A stretch of DNA of 64,000 nucleotides from Nephrocerus scutellatus (GCA_947095585.1 OX352761.1:59698832-59762831); one strand, 5' to 3'; positions 9,129-22,086 are shown, numbered from the stretch's first letter. Notes: generated by a model from the sequence alone, not told the origin. Numbers and translations: made by a program.

Positions 9129-10797
9129 GAAACAGTTTCATATTTTGTCATGTTAGTTTTTAAAAGTAGTTTTTTATTTTAAATGTACTTTTGAACGAGT
9201 TCGGGTTGAGTGATAGAGGAAAGGGGTAATTGTTGAAGGACAATTATGAACAAATTCCAGAGATGGACAAACAAAAGGTACTAAAATCCACTTACCCCTG
9301 AATCCAACCACCATCCTCCTCGACAGCGCTGACGACGACGACGGCTTCTGAAACAAACGGGGGTTAATGTAAATGATGGGATTTGGCCCATTGAAAGGAA
9401 AGATCCTGTCTTCTATCCTTACTCTTTCCCTCTGCCTCTCTCTCGTTTAGGCACTACAAAAAACCCTAACGTTTTCAAACGAACCAGGAAAGGTTCTTTT
9501 ATTTTTTTTTTTTTTTCCTTATGACACTGTCGTTAATAAGAAACCATAACTAAAAAAAACGAATATGATGCAACTCAGCGTCTCGGTGCAGGATCCTCGG
9601 CGGACTTCGATGAAGATGCTCTGGGTCAAGCTTCGGCCACATTTCTGGGCTGGCGTCTCACACGAACGATAAAAATGTCGTAACTGATGGTATCCAATTT
9701 TCAGGTTCAGTTCGATTAATATTAGGCCGAAATTGAACTTAGTCGCTCTCGGGCTTCAATTTATCTAGTAAACGCACTAATGCTAGTTGGATTTGTAGAT
9801 TTTTACATAGATTTATTTTTTTCGGAGCAGTAAGACTTGATTCGACTAGCGTGGAGTCGGCCATTTTCTTTTCTCGCGTCTTCACGCACACAACAACATT
9901 ACACACAGTCACGAATATTAACAACGGTATCTGGGAGTAAGGATTTCTGCTCTGTCCCTCTATTACAAATGTGCACTCAATTTGTTCATCCAATGAATAG
10001 TGAACTTATTAAAAAAAAATTTTTTTCACAATGCTGCACATTTTTAGACATTTTCTTTGTTTTTCAACGATTCAGAACGGAGGACATTAAGATTTTTTTT
10101 CTTTCTTTGATACCGTCCAAGTGTTGTTTGTGAAGATGTAGAATAACTACGGCACTTGAATGATTTCAGTTCCTTTTGCAGGTTCGGCGAATATGTATAA
10201 CAAAGTATTAAAACGATTTTAAAGAAATATCACGCCGTTTAAAAAAAACACACGCAATTAGGTAAAACCTTTTTGGTAACCTTAATTCAACAGTTAAAAA
10301 AAACAGTCGTTTTTTTGACGATAATTTCTTTCCAGCTAGACAAATCAAATTAGAGTAAAAAAGCGCGCACAAGCTCAAGCTGTGCTTACCCGACGCTACG
10401 AATCAGTGGAGCAAACTTTTTTTTTTGTCTGAAGACAAAAGGCGACCGACCTAGACGAGTTGTGCATTCGACTCACTTTTTCGGTTCTTCATGTCTCAGT
10501 CAACAGCTTCGTGGTTGAGTGATGCTAGCCTATGTATGTGTGTGTATGCCCTATTGAGATCGTACATTATGCCGACACATATTTAGACAATGGAATGTTG
10601 GGTTGCAAACCGGTTTGTCGCCAAGGTATGTGCACCTCGCATGTTTTTGCGGCACATTTCCTGCACTGGAATTTTTAGTGACAGACGGTATGCAACCAAA
10701 AACTTTCCATACATCGCAATTTTTGTGCTCAATCGTTGGCATGCGATTCTGTCTCAGGCCCAAGAAATAGGGTGCTGCGCAAAAATATCGCCACTAC
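9129..10797. repeat. Partial Sat102 unit plus block E, copy 2
   Basis: About 60 bp of Sat102 (GAAACAGTTTCATATTTTG...) leads into block E at about 9189. Differences from copy 1 include a replaced stretch around 9629-9647 (AAGCTTCGGCCACATTTCTG instead of AATTTGTTTG) and a 6-bp loss in the MADAY frame (MADSTLVES), which keeps it open. Confidence 0.75.
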
Positions 10798-11275
10798 AAT
10801 CGCCGGAAGTCGATCGTTTTACGTGCGCGAAGGCCAATAGCCCACATAATGGCGGCCTACCATTTTTTTTTGCGAAATTATTAAATCAGTGAAAAATTGA
10901 AATTGTTTTAACTTAATAACCCGACATCGTTAGAGATGCACAAAAAGTGCATCTTACAAAAAGTTTTCCCTGAAAAATAAAGAAAAATCAGAAAATTAAT
11001 TTGCACTTTTATAAATTGTTCTTTTTTTGGTTCGACAAAAATCAATCGAACATGTGCTTAGTATTTTCTCAATCGAGAACATTTTTTGTTAAACCGTTGA
11101 TTTGGAATTATCATCGCCGGAAGTCGATCGTTTTACGTGTGCGAAGGCCAATAGCCCACATATTGGCGACCCACCTTTTTTTTTCGAAATTATTAAATCA
11201 GTGAAAAATTGAAATTTATTTAATTTAATAACCCGACATTGTTAGAGATGCACAAATAGTGCCATCGTGCCAGTG
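10798..11275 (+). repeat. Sat310 array, copy 2 (about 1.5 monomers)
   Basis: The shortest satellite segment of the three duplicated regions. It ends at ATAGTGCCATCGTGCCAG, an irregular junction to a block B piece at about 11276. Confidence 0.8.
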
Positions 11276-11459
11276 CCAGACATCGGTAGAGATGCGCAAA
11301 TAGTGCATCTTACAAAATTTGCCCCTGAAGAAAAAAAAACAGACAATGGCGGACCCCAAGGTACACTACCTGAGGATCCGCAAGGTGATTCGGATAAGAC
11401 TATAAAACCAAATTTTTTTTTTATTTTCCGGTGAAAAAAAATTCGACTGCACAAGTATC
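11276..11459. repeat. Block B fragment
   Basis: Carries the GATGCGCAAATAGTGCATC to ATTTTCCGGTG part of block B and then breaks off into unrelated sequence (AAATTCGACTGCACAAGTATC). Confidence 0.65.
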
Positions 11460-12140
11460 AACGGTCAAGAAACCGGCGGTCGAGCAACAGTTATCTTGCA
11501 TTTCCGGATCAGCTTGCGCAATCCATCACGCTGAAGGTACAAAAGAAGTCAGTCCCATTTGGGAACTGCTTTTAATTAAACTATTTACAACTTGAAATTG
11601 GTGAAGCGGGGGGGGGGGGGGGAGAAAGAATGTGGAACCAAAAAAATCCAGACAAAAGCCTGAACCATATTCGGGTTTCCACGGAAATTGTGTGTGGAAG
11701 CCAAGAAGTCAGAGACAAGTCCGATCTTCTCGGGCCCCACGTTGGGCGCAATTTATGTAATGAATTGAACTTTTATGTAACAACAAGTTTATGACTTATT
11801 ATTGCGATTGGATGGTCACATCGCTAAAGTCCTGCAATGGATGGGGAGATGCGGGGTGCACGTCTTGCTGATTGCTCAGGCTTAGCTCGCCGAAATGGGT
11901 GGATTCTTGCACCACCATCCTTTGCTTTCTTCACCATAAAAAAAAATACGTGCACGAAAAGGAGGGAGGGAGAGAACAGGAAAAATCTGCTCCGCCCGTC
12001 ATCGGACCCTGCTCCTACGGGTGCCGTCTACCCGGGTGCCGTCTACCCGGCAAGTGGAACGCGGAGGCCCATCGATGAAATTTGGTTGGTTCTGATTAAA
12101 TATCAAAAGAAAACACCACCTCTTTCAGTATAAACAAGAG
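11460..12140 (-). mobile_element. Second LTR retrotransposon family: leader, PBS and part of LTR
   Basis: On the minus strand the PBS at 11734-11751 reads TTGCGCCCAACGTGGGGC. It follows an LTR-like end ATTCATTACA whose plus-strand start is TGTAATG at 11756. Downstream in element sense (11640-11733) the leader begins CCGAGAAGATCGGACTTG. The phrase GGCTTCCACA is at the position where the L family has GGGTTCCACA, so the two families are probably related. A G15 run (11608-11622) and a doubled GGGTGCCGTCTACCC (about 12019-12048) are notable. No gag frame and no outer LTR end are seen. Confidence 0.55.
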
Positions 12141-12479
12141 AGGGCACTTTATTCATTAGAATTTATTTAGGCGTATCGTTTTTTTCTATATATTTAATAG
12201 GCATAGTATTTTGTTATCCTAGTTTTAAGGTATGTTTTATATAGTATGCTAATAAAAGTAATAAAGTAGCAATAATCTTTTGTTTTTTTGTCTTCTTTTT
12301 TAATCCTGGTTTTAAGGTATGTTTTAAAAGTGGTAAAGTAGTAATAATCTTTTGTTTTATTTTTATATCCTAGTTTTAAGGTATTGTATATAGCATGATA
12401 ATAAAAATATTAAAGTAGTAACAATCTTTTGGGTTTTTTTTATTTATATATTTAAGGCATGTTTTAGTTTTAATCGCAT
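12141..12479. repeat. Degenerate AT-rich short repeats
   Basis: Three diverged copies of CCTAGTTTTAAGGTAT (about 12218, 12305, 12369), each followed by AAAGTAGTAATAATCTTTTG-like sequence. They resemble an old form of the adjacent Sat102 unit. No gene. Confidence 0.55.
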
Positions 12480-12985
12480 TTCTGATATGCGGAAAAAAAA
12501 GTAGGTATGATACTAAAGTATAGAAGAGTGTCATATTTTGTTATCTTAGTTTTAAAAGTAGGTTTTAATTTAAATGTACTTAAGGTATGTGCAAAAAGAA
12601 AGGTAGACATGATACTAAAGTATGAAACAGTGTCATATTTTGTTATCTTAGTTTTAATAGTAGGTTTTATTTTAAATGTACTTAAGGTATGTGCAAAAAA
12701 AAACGGTATATATGATACTAAAGTATGAAACAGTATCATATCTTGTTATCTTAGTTTTAAAAGTAGGTTTTAATTTAAATGTAATTAAGGTATGCGCAAA
12801 AAAAAGGTGGATATGATATTAAAGTATGAAACAGTATCATATTTTGTTATCTTAGTTTTTAAAAGTATTTTTTATTTTGAATGTACTTAAGGTATGTGCA
12901 AAAAAAGGTATATCTGATACTAAAGTATGAAACAGTATCATATTTTGTCATCTTAGTTTTTAAAAGTAGTTTTTTATTTTAAAAG
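12480..12985. repeat. Sat102 minisatellite, copy 3 (about 5 units)
   Basis: Same 102-bp unit as 3421-4275 but with fewer copies. The flanking block E is nearly identical, so the array has expanded or contracted since duplication. Confidence 0.88.
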
Positions 12986-14597
12986 TACTTTTGAACGAGT
13001 TCGGGTTGAGTGATAGAGGAAAGGGGTAATTTGTTGAAGGACAATTATGAACAAATTCCAGAGATGGACAAACAAAAGGTACTAAAATCCACTTACCCCT
13101 GAATCCAACCACCATCCTCCTCGACAGCGCTGACGACGACGACGGCTTCTGAAACAAACGGGGGTTAATGTAAATGATGGGATTTGGCCCATTGAAAGGA
13201 AAGATCCTGTCTTCTATCCTTACTCTTTCCCTCTGTCTCTCTCTCGTTTAGGCACTACACAAAACCCTAACGTTTTCAAACGAACCAGGAAAGGTCCTTT
13301 TATTTCTTTTTTTTTCTTTCCTTATGACACTGTCGTTAATAAGAAACCATAACTAAAAAAAACGAATATGATGCAACTCAGCGTCTCGGTGCAGGATCCT
13401 CGGCGGACTTCGATGAAGATGCTCTGGGTCAATTTGTTTGGCTGGCGTCTCACACGAACGATAAAAATGTCGTAACTGATGGTATCCTATTTTCAGGTTC
13501 TGTTCGATTAATATTAGGCCGAAGTTGAACTTAGTCGCTCTCGGGCTTCAATTTATCTAGTAAACGCACTAATGCTAGTTGGATTTGTAGATTTTTACAT
13601 AGATTTATTTTTTTCGGAGCAGTAAGACTTGAGTCGACTAGCGTGGAGTAGGCGTCGGCCATTTTCTTTTCTCGCGTCTTCACGCACACAACTACATTAC
13701 ACACAGTCACGAATATTACCAACGGTATCTGGGACTAAGGATTTCTGCTCTGTCCCTCTATTACAAATATGCACTTAATTTGTTTATCCAATGAATAGTG
13801 AACTTATTCAAAGAAAAAAAATTTTCACAATGCTGCACATTTTTAGACATTTTCTTTTTTTTCAATGATTCAGAACGTGGGACATTAAGATTTTTTTTCT
13901 TTCTTTGATACCGTCCAAGTGTTGTTTGTGAAGATGTAGAATAACTACGGCACTTGAATGATTTCAGTTCCTTTTGCAGGTTCGGCGAATATGTATAACA
14001 AAGTATTAAAACGATTTTAAAGAAATATCGCGCCGTTTAAAAAAAAACACACGCAATTAGGTAAAACCTTTTTGTTAACCTTAATTCAACAGTTAAAAAA
14101 AAACAGTCGTTTTTTTGACGATAATTTCTTTCCAGCTAGACAAATCAAATTAGAGTAAAAAAGCGCGCACAAGCTCAAGCTGTGCTGACCCGACGCTACG
14201 AATCAGTGGAGCAAACTTTTTTTTTTGTCTGAAGACAAAAGGCGACCGACCTAGACGAGTTGTGCATTCGACTCACTTTTTCGGTTCTTCATGTCTCAGT
14301 CAACAGCTTCGTGGTTGAGTGATGCTAGCCTATGTATGTGTGTGTATGCCCTATTGAGATCGTACATTATGCCGATACATATTAAGACAATGGAATGTTG
14401 GATTGCAAACCGGTTTGTCGCCAAGGTATGTGCACCTCGCATGTTTTTGCGGCACATTTCCTGCACTGGAATTTTTAGTGACAAACGGTATGCAACCAAA
14501 AACTTTCCATACATCGCAATTTTTGTGCTCAATCGTTGGCATGCGATTCTGTTTCAGGCCCAAGAAATAGGGTGCTGCGCAAAAATATCGCCACTAC
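12986..14597. repeat. Block E, copy 3
   Basis: Closest to copy 1 (for example AATTTGTTTGGCTGGCGTC at the site where copy 2 differs). The MADAY frame is at 13531-13662 on the minus strand, unchanged. Confidence 0.7.
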
Positions 14598-15475
14598 AAT
14601 CGCCGGAAGTCGATCGTTTTACGTGCGCGAAGGCCAATAGCCCACATAATGGCGGCCCACCATTTTTTTTGCGAAATTATTAAATCAGTGAAAAATTGAA
14701 ATTGTTTTAACTTAATAACCCGACATCGTTAGAGATGCACAAATTTTCTTACAAAAAGTTTTCCCTGAAAAATAAAGAAAAATCAGAAAATTTATTTGCA
14801 CTTTTATAAATTGTTCTTTTTTTTTTGTTCGACAAAACTTAATCAAACATGTGCTTAGTATTTTCTCAATCGAGAACATTTTTTGTTAAGCAGTTAATTT
14901 GGAATTATCATCGCCGGAAGTCGATCGTTTTATGTGCGCGAAGGCCAATAGCCCACAAAATGGCGGCCCACCATTTCTTTTTGCGAAATTATTAAATCAG
15001 TGAAAAATTAAAATTGATTTAACTTAATAACCCGACATCGTTAGAGATGCACAAATAGTGCATCTTACAAAAAGTTTTCCCTGAAAAATCAAAATCAGAA
15101 AATTAATTTGCACTTTTAGAAATTGTTCTTTTTTTGGTTCGACAAAAATCAATCGAACATGTGCTTAGTATTTTCTCAATCGAGAACATTTTTTTTTTAA
15201 ACAGTTGATTTGGAATTATCATCGCCGGAAGTCGATCGTTTTACGTGTGCGAAGGCCAATAGCCCACATATTGGCGACCCACCATTTTTTTTTTCGAAAT
15301 TATTAAATCAGTGAAAAATTGAAATTTATTTAATTTAATAACCCGACATCGTTAGAGATGCACAAATAGTGCATCTTACAAAGAGTTTTCCCTGGAAAAT
15401 AAAAGAAAATGAGAAAATTTATTTGCATTTTTTTAAATTGTTCCTTTTGTGCGACGAAAATCAATCGATTATCTT
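14598..15475 (+). repeat. Sat310 array, copy 3 (about 2.5 monomers)
   Basis: Aligns with 5876-7380 but lacks one two-monomer block of about 625 bp. This accounts for the change in offset between the two regions, from 8713 before the array to 8088 after it. Confidence 0.88.
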
Positions 15476-15801
15476 ATTAACCCGACATCGGTAGAGATGC
15501 GCAAATAGTGCATCTTACAAAATTTTGCCCCTGAAGAAAAAAAAACAGACAATGGCGGACCCCAAGGTACACTACCTGAGGATCCGCAAGGTGATTCGGA
15601 TAAGACTATAAAACGAAATTTTTTTTTATTTTCCGGTGACAAGCACGCATTTGGAATGGGATAATTGTGCACTCCAGCACTTAAATATAAATATAAAAAA
15701 AAAAAATCAAAAAAAAATGTATGCCTTTGACGAGGAGCCCTTGGCAGTAAAGAATCTCCACGCAACATCTCATCAGACGCAGTTTATAAGAGAAGAACAA
15801 G
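15476..15801. repeat. Block B, partial
   Basis: Counterpart of 7381-7713, broken by the same mariner junction (AAGAGAAGAACAAG then GATTGTGGATCC). Confidence 0.7.
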
Positions 15802-16169
15802 GATTGTGGATCCTTTTTCAAGATAATCGATGAGCAATATTCCGTGTGCATCCCAAAATACAGTGGCCATAACCTTGCCAGCTGATTTCACTGCCTTCGC
15901 CTTCTTCGGAGCACTTCCACCAGCTTCCACCCATTGTTTCGATTGATTTTTGGTTTTAGGTGTGTAGTGGTGGACCCACGTTTCATCAACAGTAATTAAT
16001 CGACGCCAAAAATCAACAGAATTACGCTTTATCTTGTCCAAACACCTCTGTGAAGTGGTCTGTCGAACTCGTTTTTGTTTTTTTTCTTAACTTTTTTTAA
16101 CAACTGACGTTTGACAGATCGCAATTTCTAAAATAAAAAATAAATTGTGTTTGTGCTGCCATCTATCGC
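15802..16169 (-). mobile_element. Mariner remnant with internal deletion (duplicate)
   Basis: Same deletion and same fused ends as the remnant at 7714-8081, with one change near the terminal repeat (CATCTATCGC). It is a duplicate of that remnant, not an independent insertion. Confidence 0.85.
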
Positions 16170-16967
16170 ATAATAATTTTTTTTGTAATGAAGGGCTGAT
16201 GTGGGTGACTGGCAAGAACCCCCCCAAAACCCGACGAGCTAAGCAAGAGCAGCGCTTAGCGTGCACGCCGCCAATCGTCATCCCCAAATCCCCAGAACAC
16301 TTGGCTCGTAAAGTCGAGCTCTAGCACGAGATAGATAAATGCATGAAAATCTTTACAAAAATGGCGCCCAACGTGGGGCCCGAAGGATATCTGACGTTAG
16401 TCGAAACTCCTTTGGGTTCCACAAAACCACTGTTTTCTTCTACTTTAACCGGCGGGATAGGAGACTCGTCTTTCCACGCGGATATCAAGGTAGTTTTATT
16501 TTGTTTCAAATGATCGCCACTGTGGTTGACACCATCGAGGTGTCGGAGGTGGTTTGGTCAGTTTTCTTTTATTCGTCTTAGTTCTAACAGCGAGCTCCAA
16601 GATTTTAATTTCGTTATAGTCAATAAATAGAAGGCAGTGTCACCTAGACACTGCACAAAGATTTCGTTTTGTTTGACGAGCGTGAGGGAGTGCCCCGGTG
16701 CCATATGGAATTGCGGGAGATTTGGTGTGCGACGGCCGAAAATCCGACCTATGCGCTGGGGTTACTCAATTCCATCAGGAATTATGGGTGCACCGTCGAT
16801 TGACGGATACGGATAGGCACCTGACAGACGATTCCTCATACATTACACCCAACGCGGTATAATTCAAAATTTGTTCTTATCTATCCCTTCGGGCTTGGTT
16901 CTGAGTGGGGTGGCGCGGAGTTATAGAATAGGCTGAGGTTAAGACGGCTTACTTGACCGACCATCTA
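16170..16967 (+). mobile_element. LTR 3' end, PBS and leader of the L family, copy 2
   Basis: LTR end at 16357, perfect PBS TGGCGCCCAACGTGGGGC at 16362-16379, then leader with intact GCAGTGTC/GACACTGC hairpin. It ends at the TA (16966-16967) used by the next mariner. Confidence 0.65.
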
Positions 16968-17128
16968 CGAGGGCGGATTGAAAATGAAGCTATCTAAGTA
17001 GGAAAACAAAATTTTTTTTTCCAAAAACCATTTATTTCTCAACATAGTTTCCTTTTACTTCGACACACTTAGTAAGACGATATTCCAACTTTTTTATACC
17101 ATCTAAATAATACGATTTCGGGAACCCC

Positions 17129-17142
17129 TCAAAATACGCGTT
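17129..17142. repeat. LINE target site duplication, left
   Basis: TCAAAATACGCGTT, a 14-bp direct repeat matching 22087-22100 exactly. It is part of the mariner transposase coding sequence. Confidence 0.92.
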
Positions 17143-17367
17143 CACAGTCATCATCGAGCGCTCAACACGAGCACACGCAGATCACGCATCATATCGTCAA
17201 GCTACCTGCTACCGATTGAAAAAAAAACCCAAAACCAAAAGCGAGCATTTCGCTACCTGCTACTTTTCATTTTTTATTATTTCACTAATTATTTTTTAAT
17301 TTCAGAAATATTTTTCTTTCATTTCATATATATTTTCAGAATATTTCCTTTCGATCAGCCCTATAAA

Positions 17368-18899
17368 ATGGGGAAAAAAGCAAAAAGGAAGGAAAAAGTA
17401 AACGAGGTCTTGTCCATAATTAAGGAACAAGTAACCAACCATGGTGGGGATTTCCTCTTGTCGTTGTACCGAAGGCTGAATGAAGTGAACCAGCTGTGCG
17501 ATTCAGCGACTTCAGAGGAGGAAACCATGAGCGTTGTCGAGGAATCGGATACTGAAGTGCCCGAATCCAGCAGTGGTGGAGAGGATAACTCCAGCGACGA
17601 AGACAGTCGCAAAGCTTGGTCTTCTCCTGAAACCATGCCCGCAAAGGCAAAAAAAAGGAGGTTGTCTGGAAATTCCAGACCATCATCACCACCAACATCA
17701 TCTTCTCCTGGAGTGGCTGCTGTTGATAAAAAAAATTGCTGTTGATAAAAAAGCATTACCAAAAGAGTCCCAAAAGGTCTCAAATAAGAAGGCACCACCA
17801 CCAGTCGCTCCATCAAGCCAAAAATCCCAAACTACGGGACCAACATCAAAACCTTTTTCCATGCCGCCAATAGTCTGCTTCAGACTAAACGTCGCTGAAC
17901 TATCAAAGTTCACGAAGAGCGCCAACATTAGTTGCAGAATTCGCAACATCAACAGCAACAAATGTCGTTACGGCCATGAACAGAGATGGCCATCAGCTAA
18001 TTCGGTCTTTCCTACAATCGGGAAAGACTGATTTTAACACTTATACTGCAAAGGAGGACAGGAAAGAAATGTTGGTCCTAAAAGGTATTCACCACTCCTT
18101 TGATGCTGAAGATGTCAAGGAAGCGTTGACGACAGAGGGTGTCCCTGTACTAGTGGTGAAACCCTTCAAATCTCAAAGGACTGACAAGAAATTTAATCAT
18201 TTCATTGTCGAGCTGGAGAAGAACTGCGATAAAGCGGCAGTTTGCTCTAAAACCCTCCTTTTGAACCAGTTGGTGCATTGGGAAAAACTAAAATCGGCGG
18301 GCATTACTCAATGCAGAAACTGCCAAAAATTTGGACATGTCGCAAGTAATTGCGGCATGAAATACAGATGCGTCAAGTGCAAAGATGAGCACTTGCCTGG
18401 CCAATGCCCAAGAAATGCAGACAATATAACAGACGACAACGTTTTCTGCACAAACTGCCAGAAAAATGGACATCCGGCAAACTATAAAGGATGTCCAAAA
18501 TATAAGGAAAAGATGGCTGAAAAGCTTAAAACCGCACAAAAGAAGAAGGAACAACATAAATTCGCCCAAATGTCTGCTTCAAAAGCCATAGTAAAGGGAG
18601 TAAGTTTTGCTAGTATAGCTGCTATGGGGACTTCCAGCAAGCCAGCAACGATCAGCAAGCCTCTAACAAGCAGCCATGCAGCATCAAACAGCAAACCAAT
18701 AAAAAAGCCAGCCGTTAAACCTGTACCATCTACCGGAAAAGCCAACATCTTCGACGATACGGAAAGGCTATTTGGAGCTGACCTCTTTACAATTCTACAG
18801 AAGGCAAGAGAAGTCGTGCCTGCTAATTATAGCAGTCTTGATGACAGGTCCAAAACAACCGTTTTGGGTCGACTTATTTGTGAATTATGTTCACAATAA
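17368..18899 (+). pseudogene. LINE ORF1, nucleic-acid chaperone with three CCHC-type knuckles, frameshifted
   Basis: Gag-like ORF1 protein that would bind LINE RNA. It starts MGKKAKRKEKVNEV at 17368, with an acidic/serine-rich N-terminal part. The frame is broken by a 20-bp tandem duplication (17717-17736 repeated at 17737-17756, around TGCTGTTGATAAAAAA). It continues in another frame (PPIVCFRLNVAEL) and shifts again by one base near 17966-17970. The third section has the PRE_C2HC-type region (DFNTYTAKEDRKEMLVLKGI) and then CRNCQKFGHVASNC (18312-18353), CVKCKDEHLPGQC and CTNCQKNGHPANYKGC. It ends TAA at 18897-18899, overlapping the ORF2 ATG by 13 bases, which suggests coupled translation in the active ancestor. 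Confidence 0.88.
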
Positions 18900-21802
18900 G
18901 CAGGATAAGTATATTCTCATATAATGTGAATTCCATTTATTCGTTAGCTAGGCGTATCACACTAACATTATTTATTAAAACTAATAAACAAACAAATAAA
19001 AACAAATCTCACTGGGAGAAATCCGTTCAGTCCAGACGGATACAATATCCACAGGGTCGACAAAGGCAGTGGACGCTCTGGGACGGCGGTCCTTATCAGG
19101 AACACTATGGCAGGCGAAAAGGTGCAAATCAGTGGTCTACGTAGCATGGAAGCAACAGCTGTCAGCATTAAAGTCAACGAAGTGGAGACCTTGCTGGTGA
19201 TATCGGTGTACAATCACTGTAACGCAACGAGGGAAGACATCCAACGGGATTTGCAAACTGTCTGCAACACCTCCTCTAGACACACATACTGTGTTGTTGG
19301 AGGTGATTTTAATGCTAGACATACTCGATGGCAGGACGAAGTGTGCAATCACAAAGGAAGGGCCATTACAGACTGGATGGACTCAAATCCGCATCAGCAC
19401 ACGATGGCTATAGTTTCACAGCCCCGGAAGACGTACCCTCGGACACCGTCAACTTTGGATTTCTTTCTGGCAACCACAAATTTCTTAAATATTCTCCCAG
19501 AATTAAGAAATTATTCCTGCTTGGCGCATGATAGCGACTCGGATCATATGGCCATAGAGCTTCGAGTGAGGCTGAACCAGCGAATTGTGCAAGTCACCCC
19601 AACACCTGAACTTCACATCAACTTTAAGAAAATAAACTGGAACCGGTTTAGATCAGAAGTTGAAGCTAAACTTCCTATTCCAGCGGCTTGCAGAAATCTG
19701 GAGAATACAGAAATTGATGATGCTATCAGAAATTTTGAGATTACAGTGAATTCAGCCATTAATCGGCAGAAAACAATTCGCACTAGCAGAGATCGCTTCC
19801 AACACTTGCCTGAGCATATACAGGCCATATATGCTCACAAGCAACGGCTTAGGAAACGCCTTCAGAGAATCTTCAATAGGACACTTAACACAGTCAACGA
19901 CGAATACCTGTCTGTACTTTCGCAACTGCGTTGTACAGTTAACATGTGTCGTCAAGCTGTGCGGAGGTTTCAGGAAGATGAACTGACCAAACGGCTCCAG
20001 GACATCAAACCAGGCCCTGATGCTTTTAGGAAGCTGAACTCTCTGGTTGGAAAGCGTATTTCCATTCCAGAGATTATCACCATTGAAGATCGAACAGTAT
20101 CCAGCGCTGCTGAGAAAGCGGAAGCCTTTGCCTGCCATTTTGAAAGGAGCTTTACGGACCGACCACCAACGCATCTTCCAGATTTCTCGGAAGAGGTTGA
20201 AAGTCTTGTGGAAGACACCACTTCTCCAGGAAATACTATAGTGCAGTTCAGTGAAGAAAATCGCGCCAACGCACCCGTAGATGTCGATATGTTTACCGGA
20301 ACAGCTGTTGTCAATGATTTGATTATGAGTGGAAACTCAAAAAAATCATCAGGCACAGATGGGATTTCTAACTTTTTGCTTAAAAAGTTACCGGGTATGG
20401 CAATTTTGATGTTAACCATCATTTTCAACAATTGCCTAAACAATGGCTACTTTCCGGACAACTGGAAGGTGGCCAAGGTAGTACCAGTACCCAAGAAAAC
20501 CGACCGCTCCAGCGTAACTGGTTACCGTCCAATAGCTTTACTGTGTTGTATCAGTAAAGTATTGGAATCATTGATCCGTAAAAAGATCAATACGTTTTGT
20601 ACGGAAAGAAATCTTATTCCTTCCTTTCAGTACGGTTTCCGAGAAAAGCACTCTACGCTGCACCCTCTGCTGAAGCTTCACAGTGACGTCACTAAAGGAC
20701 TTAACGTCAAAAGTAGTACAGTGGCCTGTTTGCTAGACATCGAAAAAGCTTTCGATAGTGTCTGGATAAACGGGCTACTGTACAAGCTTATTAGTTTTGG
20801 TTTCCCCAATTATATTGTAAAAATAATTAAAAATTTTCTTTTTAACAGGGTCTTTTTTGTACAGGTGTACGACCGCCCATCGGCAAGGAAAAGGATCAAA
20901 GCCGGAGTTCCTCAAGGTTCCAGACTTGGACCAATCCTGTATAGCATCTTCACGGCGGATCAACCCACAAATACAGCCGGAACAAGGACTATGCTCTTCG
21001 CGGATGACTCCATAACGTATGAGTTTCCCGCTCTCCCGAGATAGCTGCCCGAAGAGTGGAGGAACACCTCAGAAATCTTTGGGACTACTACCTGAAGTGG
21101 GGACTAAAGATCAACGCCAATAAAACGGAACTCATCTGCTTCCGAGTACCAGCAACCGAAACAAGGATAAGAAAAATCGCAAGCCGGTGCAGAGCCTTAA
21201 AAATCACCCTTCCGGATAACACAACAATAAACACCAAGTCAGAGACTAAGTACCTGGGAATCAACTTTACTGAGAGGCTCAAGTTTAACTCTCACATCGA
21301 CAAAACAATGAAAAAAGCGAACCACGCTTTTCATTTGGTGCACCCGCTACTTAAAAGACGAAACGGTCTGTCCAACAACACCAGGCTGCTTATCTACAAG
21401 CAACTCATCAGGCCAGTGATAACCTATGGCTACCCCATATGGTTCACCGTCTCACCAACAACGATGAAGAAGATCTCCCTATTTGAAAGGAAGGTACTAA
21501 GGATCTGTACAGGACTCTGGAGGGTGACAAACAGCTATAAGTTTGTGTCGACTACAAAACTATACGAAGCAGCAGGTCTGCTGCCAATAACTGACCACTT
21601 GTTCCGAATGGCGAGGAAATTCGTCGACGCATTGGAAACACATCAAAGTCCTGAGATGCAAGGACTGCGAATCGAGGAAATCGAGCCAAGTCACCGGTAC
21701 ATACACATAAGAGGATTCACTGATGCTAGATTCGATGACATCTTTAACAATCAAGACGTCTCCTTCTACGAGAAGGCGGGCAACCAATATTACAGAGGCT
21801 GA
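18887..21802 (+). pseudogene. LINE ORF2, AP-endonuclease and reverse transcriptase, frameshifted
   Basis: The enzyme for target-primed reverse transcription. ATG at 18887 starts MFTISRISIFSYNVNSI, an endonuclease first strand. The expected QET-type motif is replaced by an A-rich stretch (about 18970-19010) with a frame change, after which NPFSPDGYNIHR continues in the frame of 19107-21044. The later endonuclease motifs GGDFNARH (about 19299) and SDSDH (19533-19547) are present. Reverse transcriptase motifs are GYRPIALL, YGFREKHST, LLDIEKAFDSVW, AGVPQGSRLGPILY and FADD (20997-21008). A one-base shift near 21025-21040 causes a stop at 21042-21044; SPEIAARRVEEH then resumes in another frame to the stop at 21800-21802. 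No RNase H is visible. Confidence 0.92.
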
Positions 21803-22086
21803 AGTTCGCCCTGTTTATACGCCGCTTAATATTTTTCATTCTTATTTTATTTTAAAATTATTGTTTAAAATTTAATTACATTAAAAATTAACATGTAGTA
21901 GATTAAGTAGTAAAAAATATTGTTTAAAAATAAACGATACCAAAAAAAAAGACAATGTAAATACGTCGGGCCCCTTTTGTTGAGCCGACACAAATTAATA
22001 TTATTTATAAGTTTAGTTTTAAATCAAAATTGTATATTACTTTAATGTTTAATAAAAATATCTTAATCTTAAAAAAAAAAAAAAAA

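Larger units (their letters stand above)
17143..22086 (+). mobile_element. Jockey-like non-LTR retrotransposon, nearly full length (4.9 kb)
   Basis: Bounded by a 14-bp TSD. It has a 5' end CACAGTCATC, about 225 bp of 5' untranslated sequence, ORF1 (zinc-knuckle protein), ORF2 (endonuclease and reverse transcriptase), about 280 bp of AT-rich 3' untranslated sequence, and a poly(A) tail at 22072-22086. No RNase H domain is seen, as is usual in the Jockey clade. Both ORFs carry frameshifts, so it cannot move by itself, yet the flanks are intact, which points to a fairly recent insertion. Confidence 0.92.
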
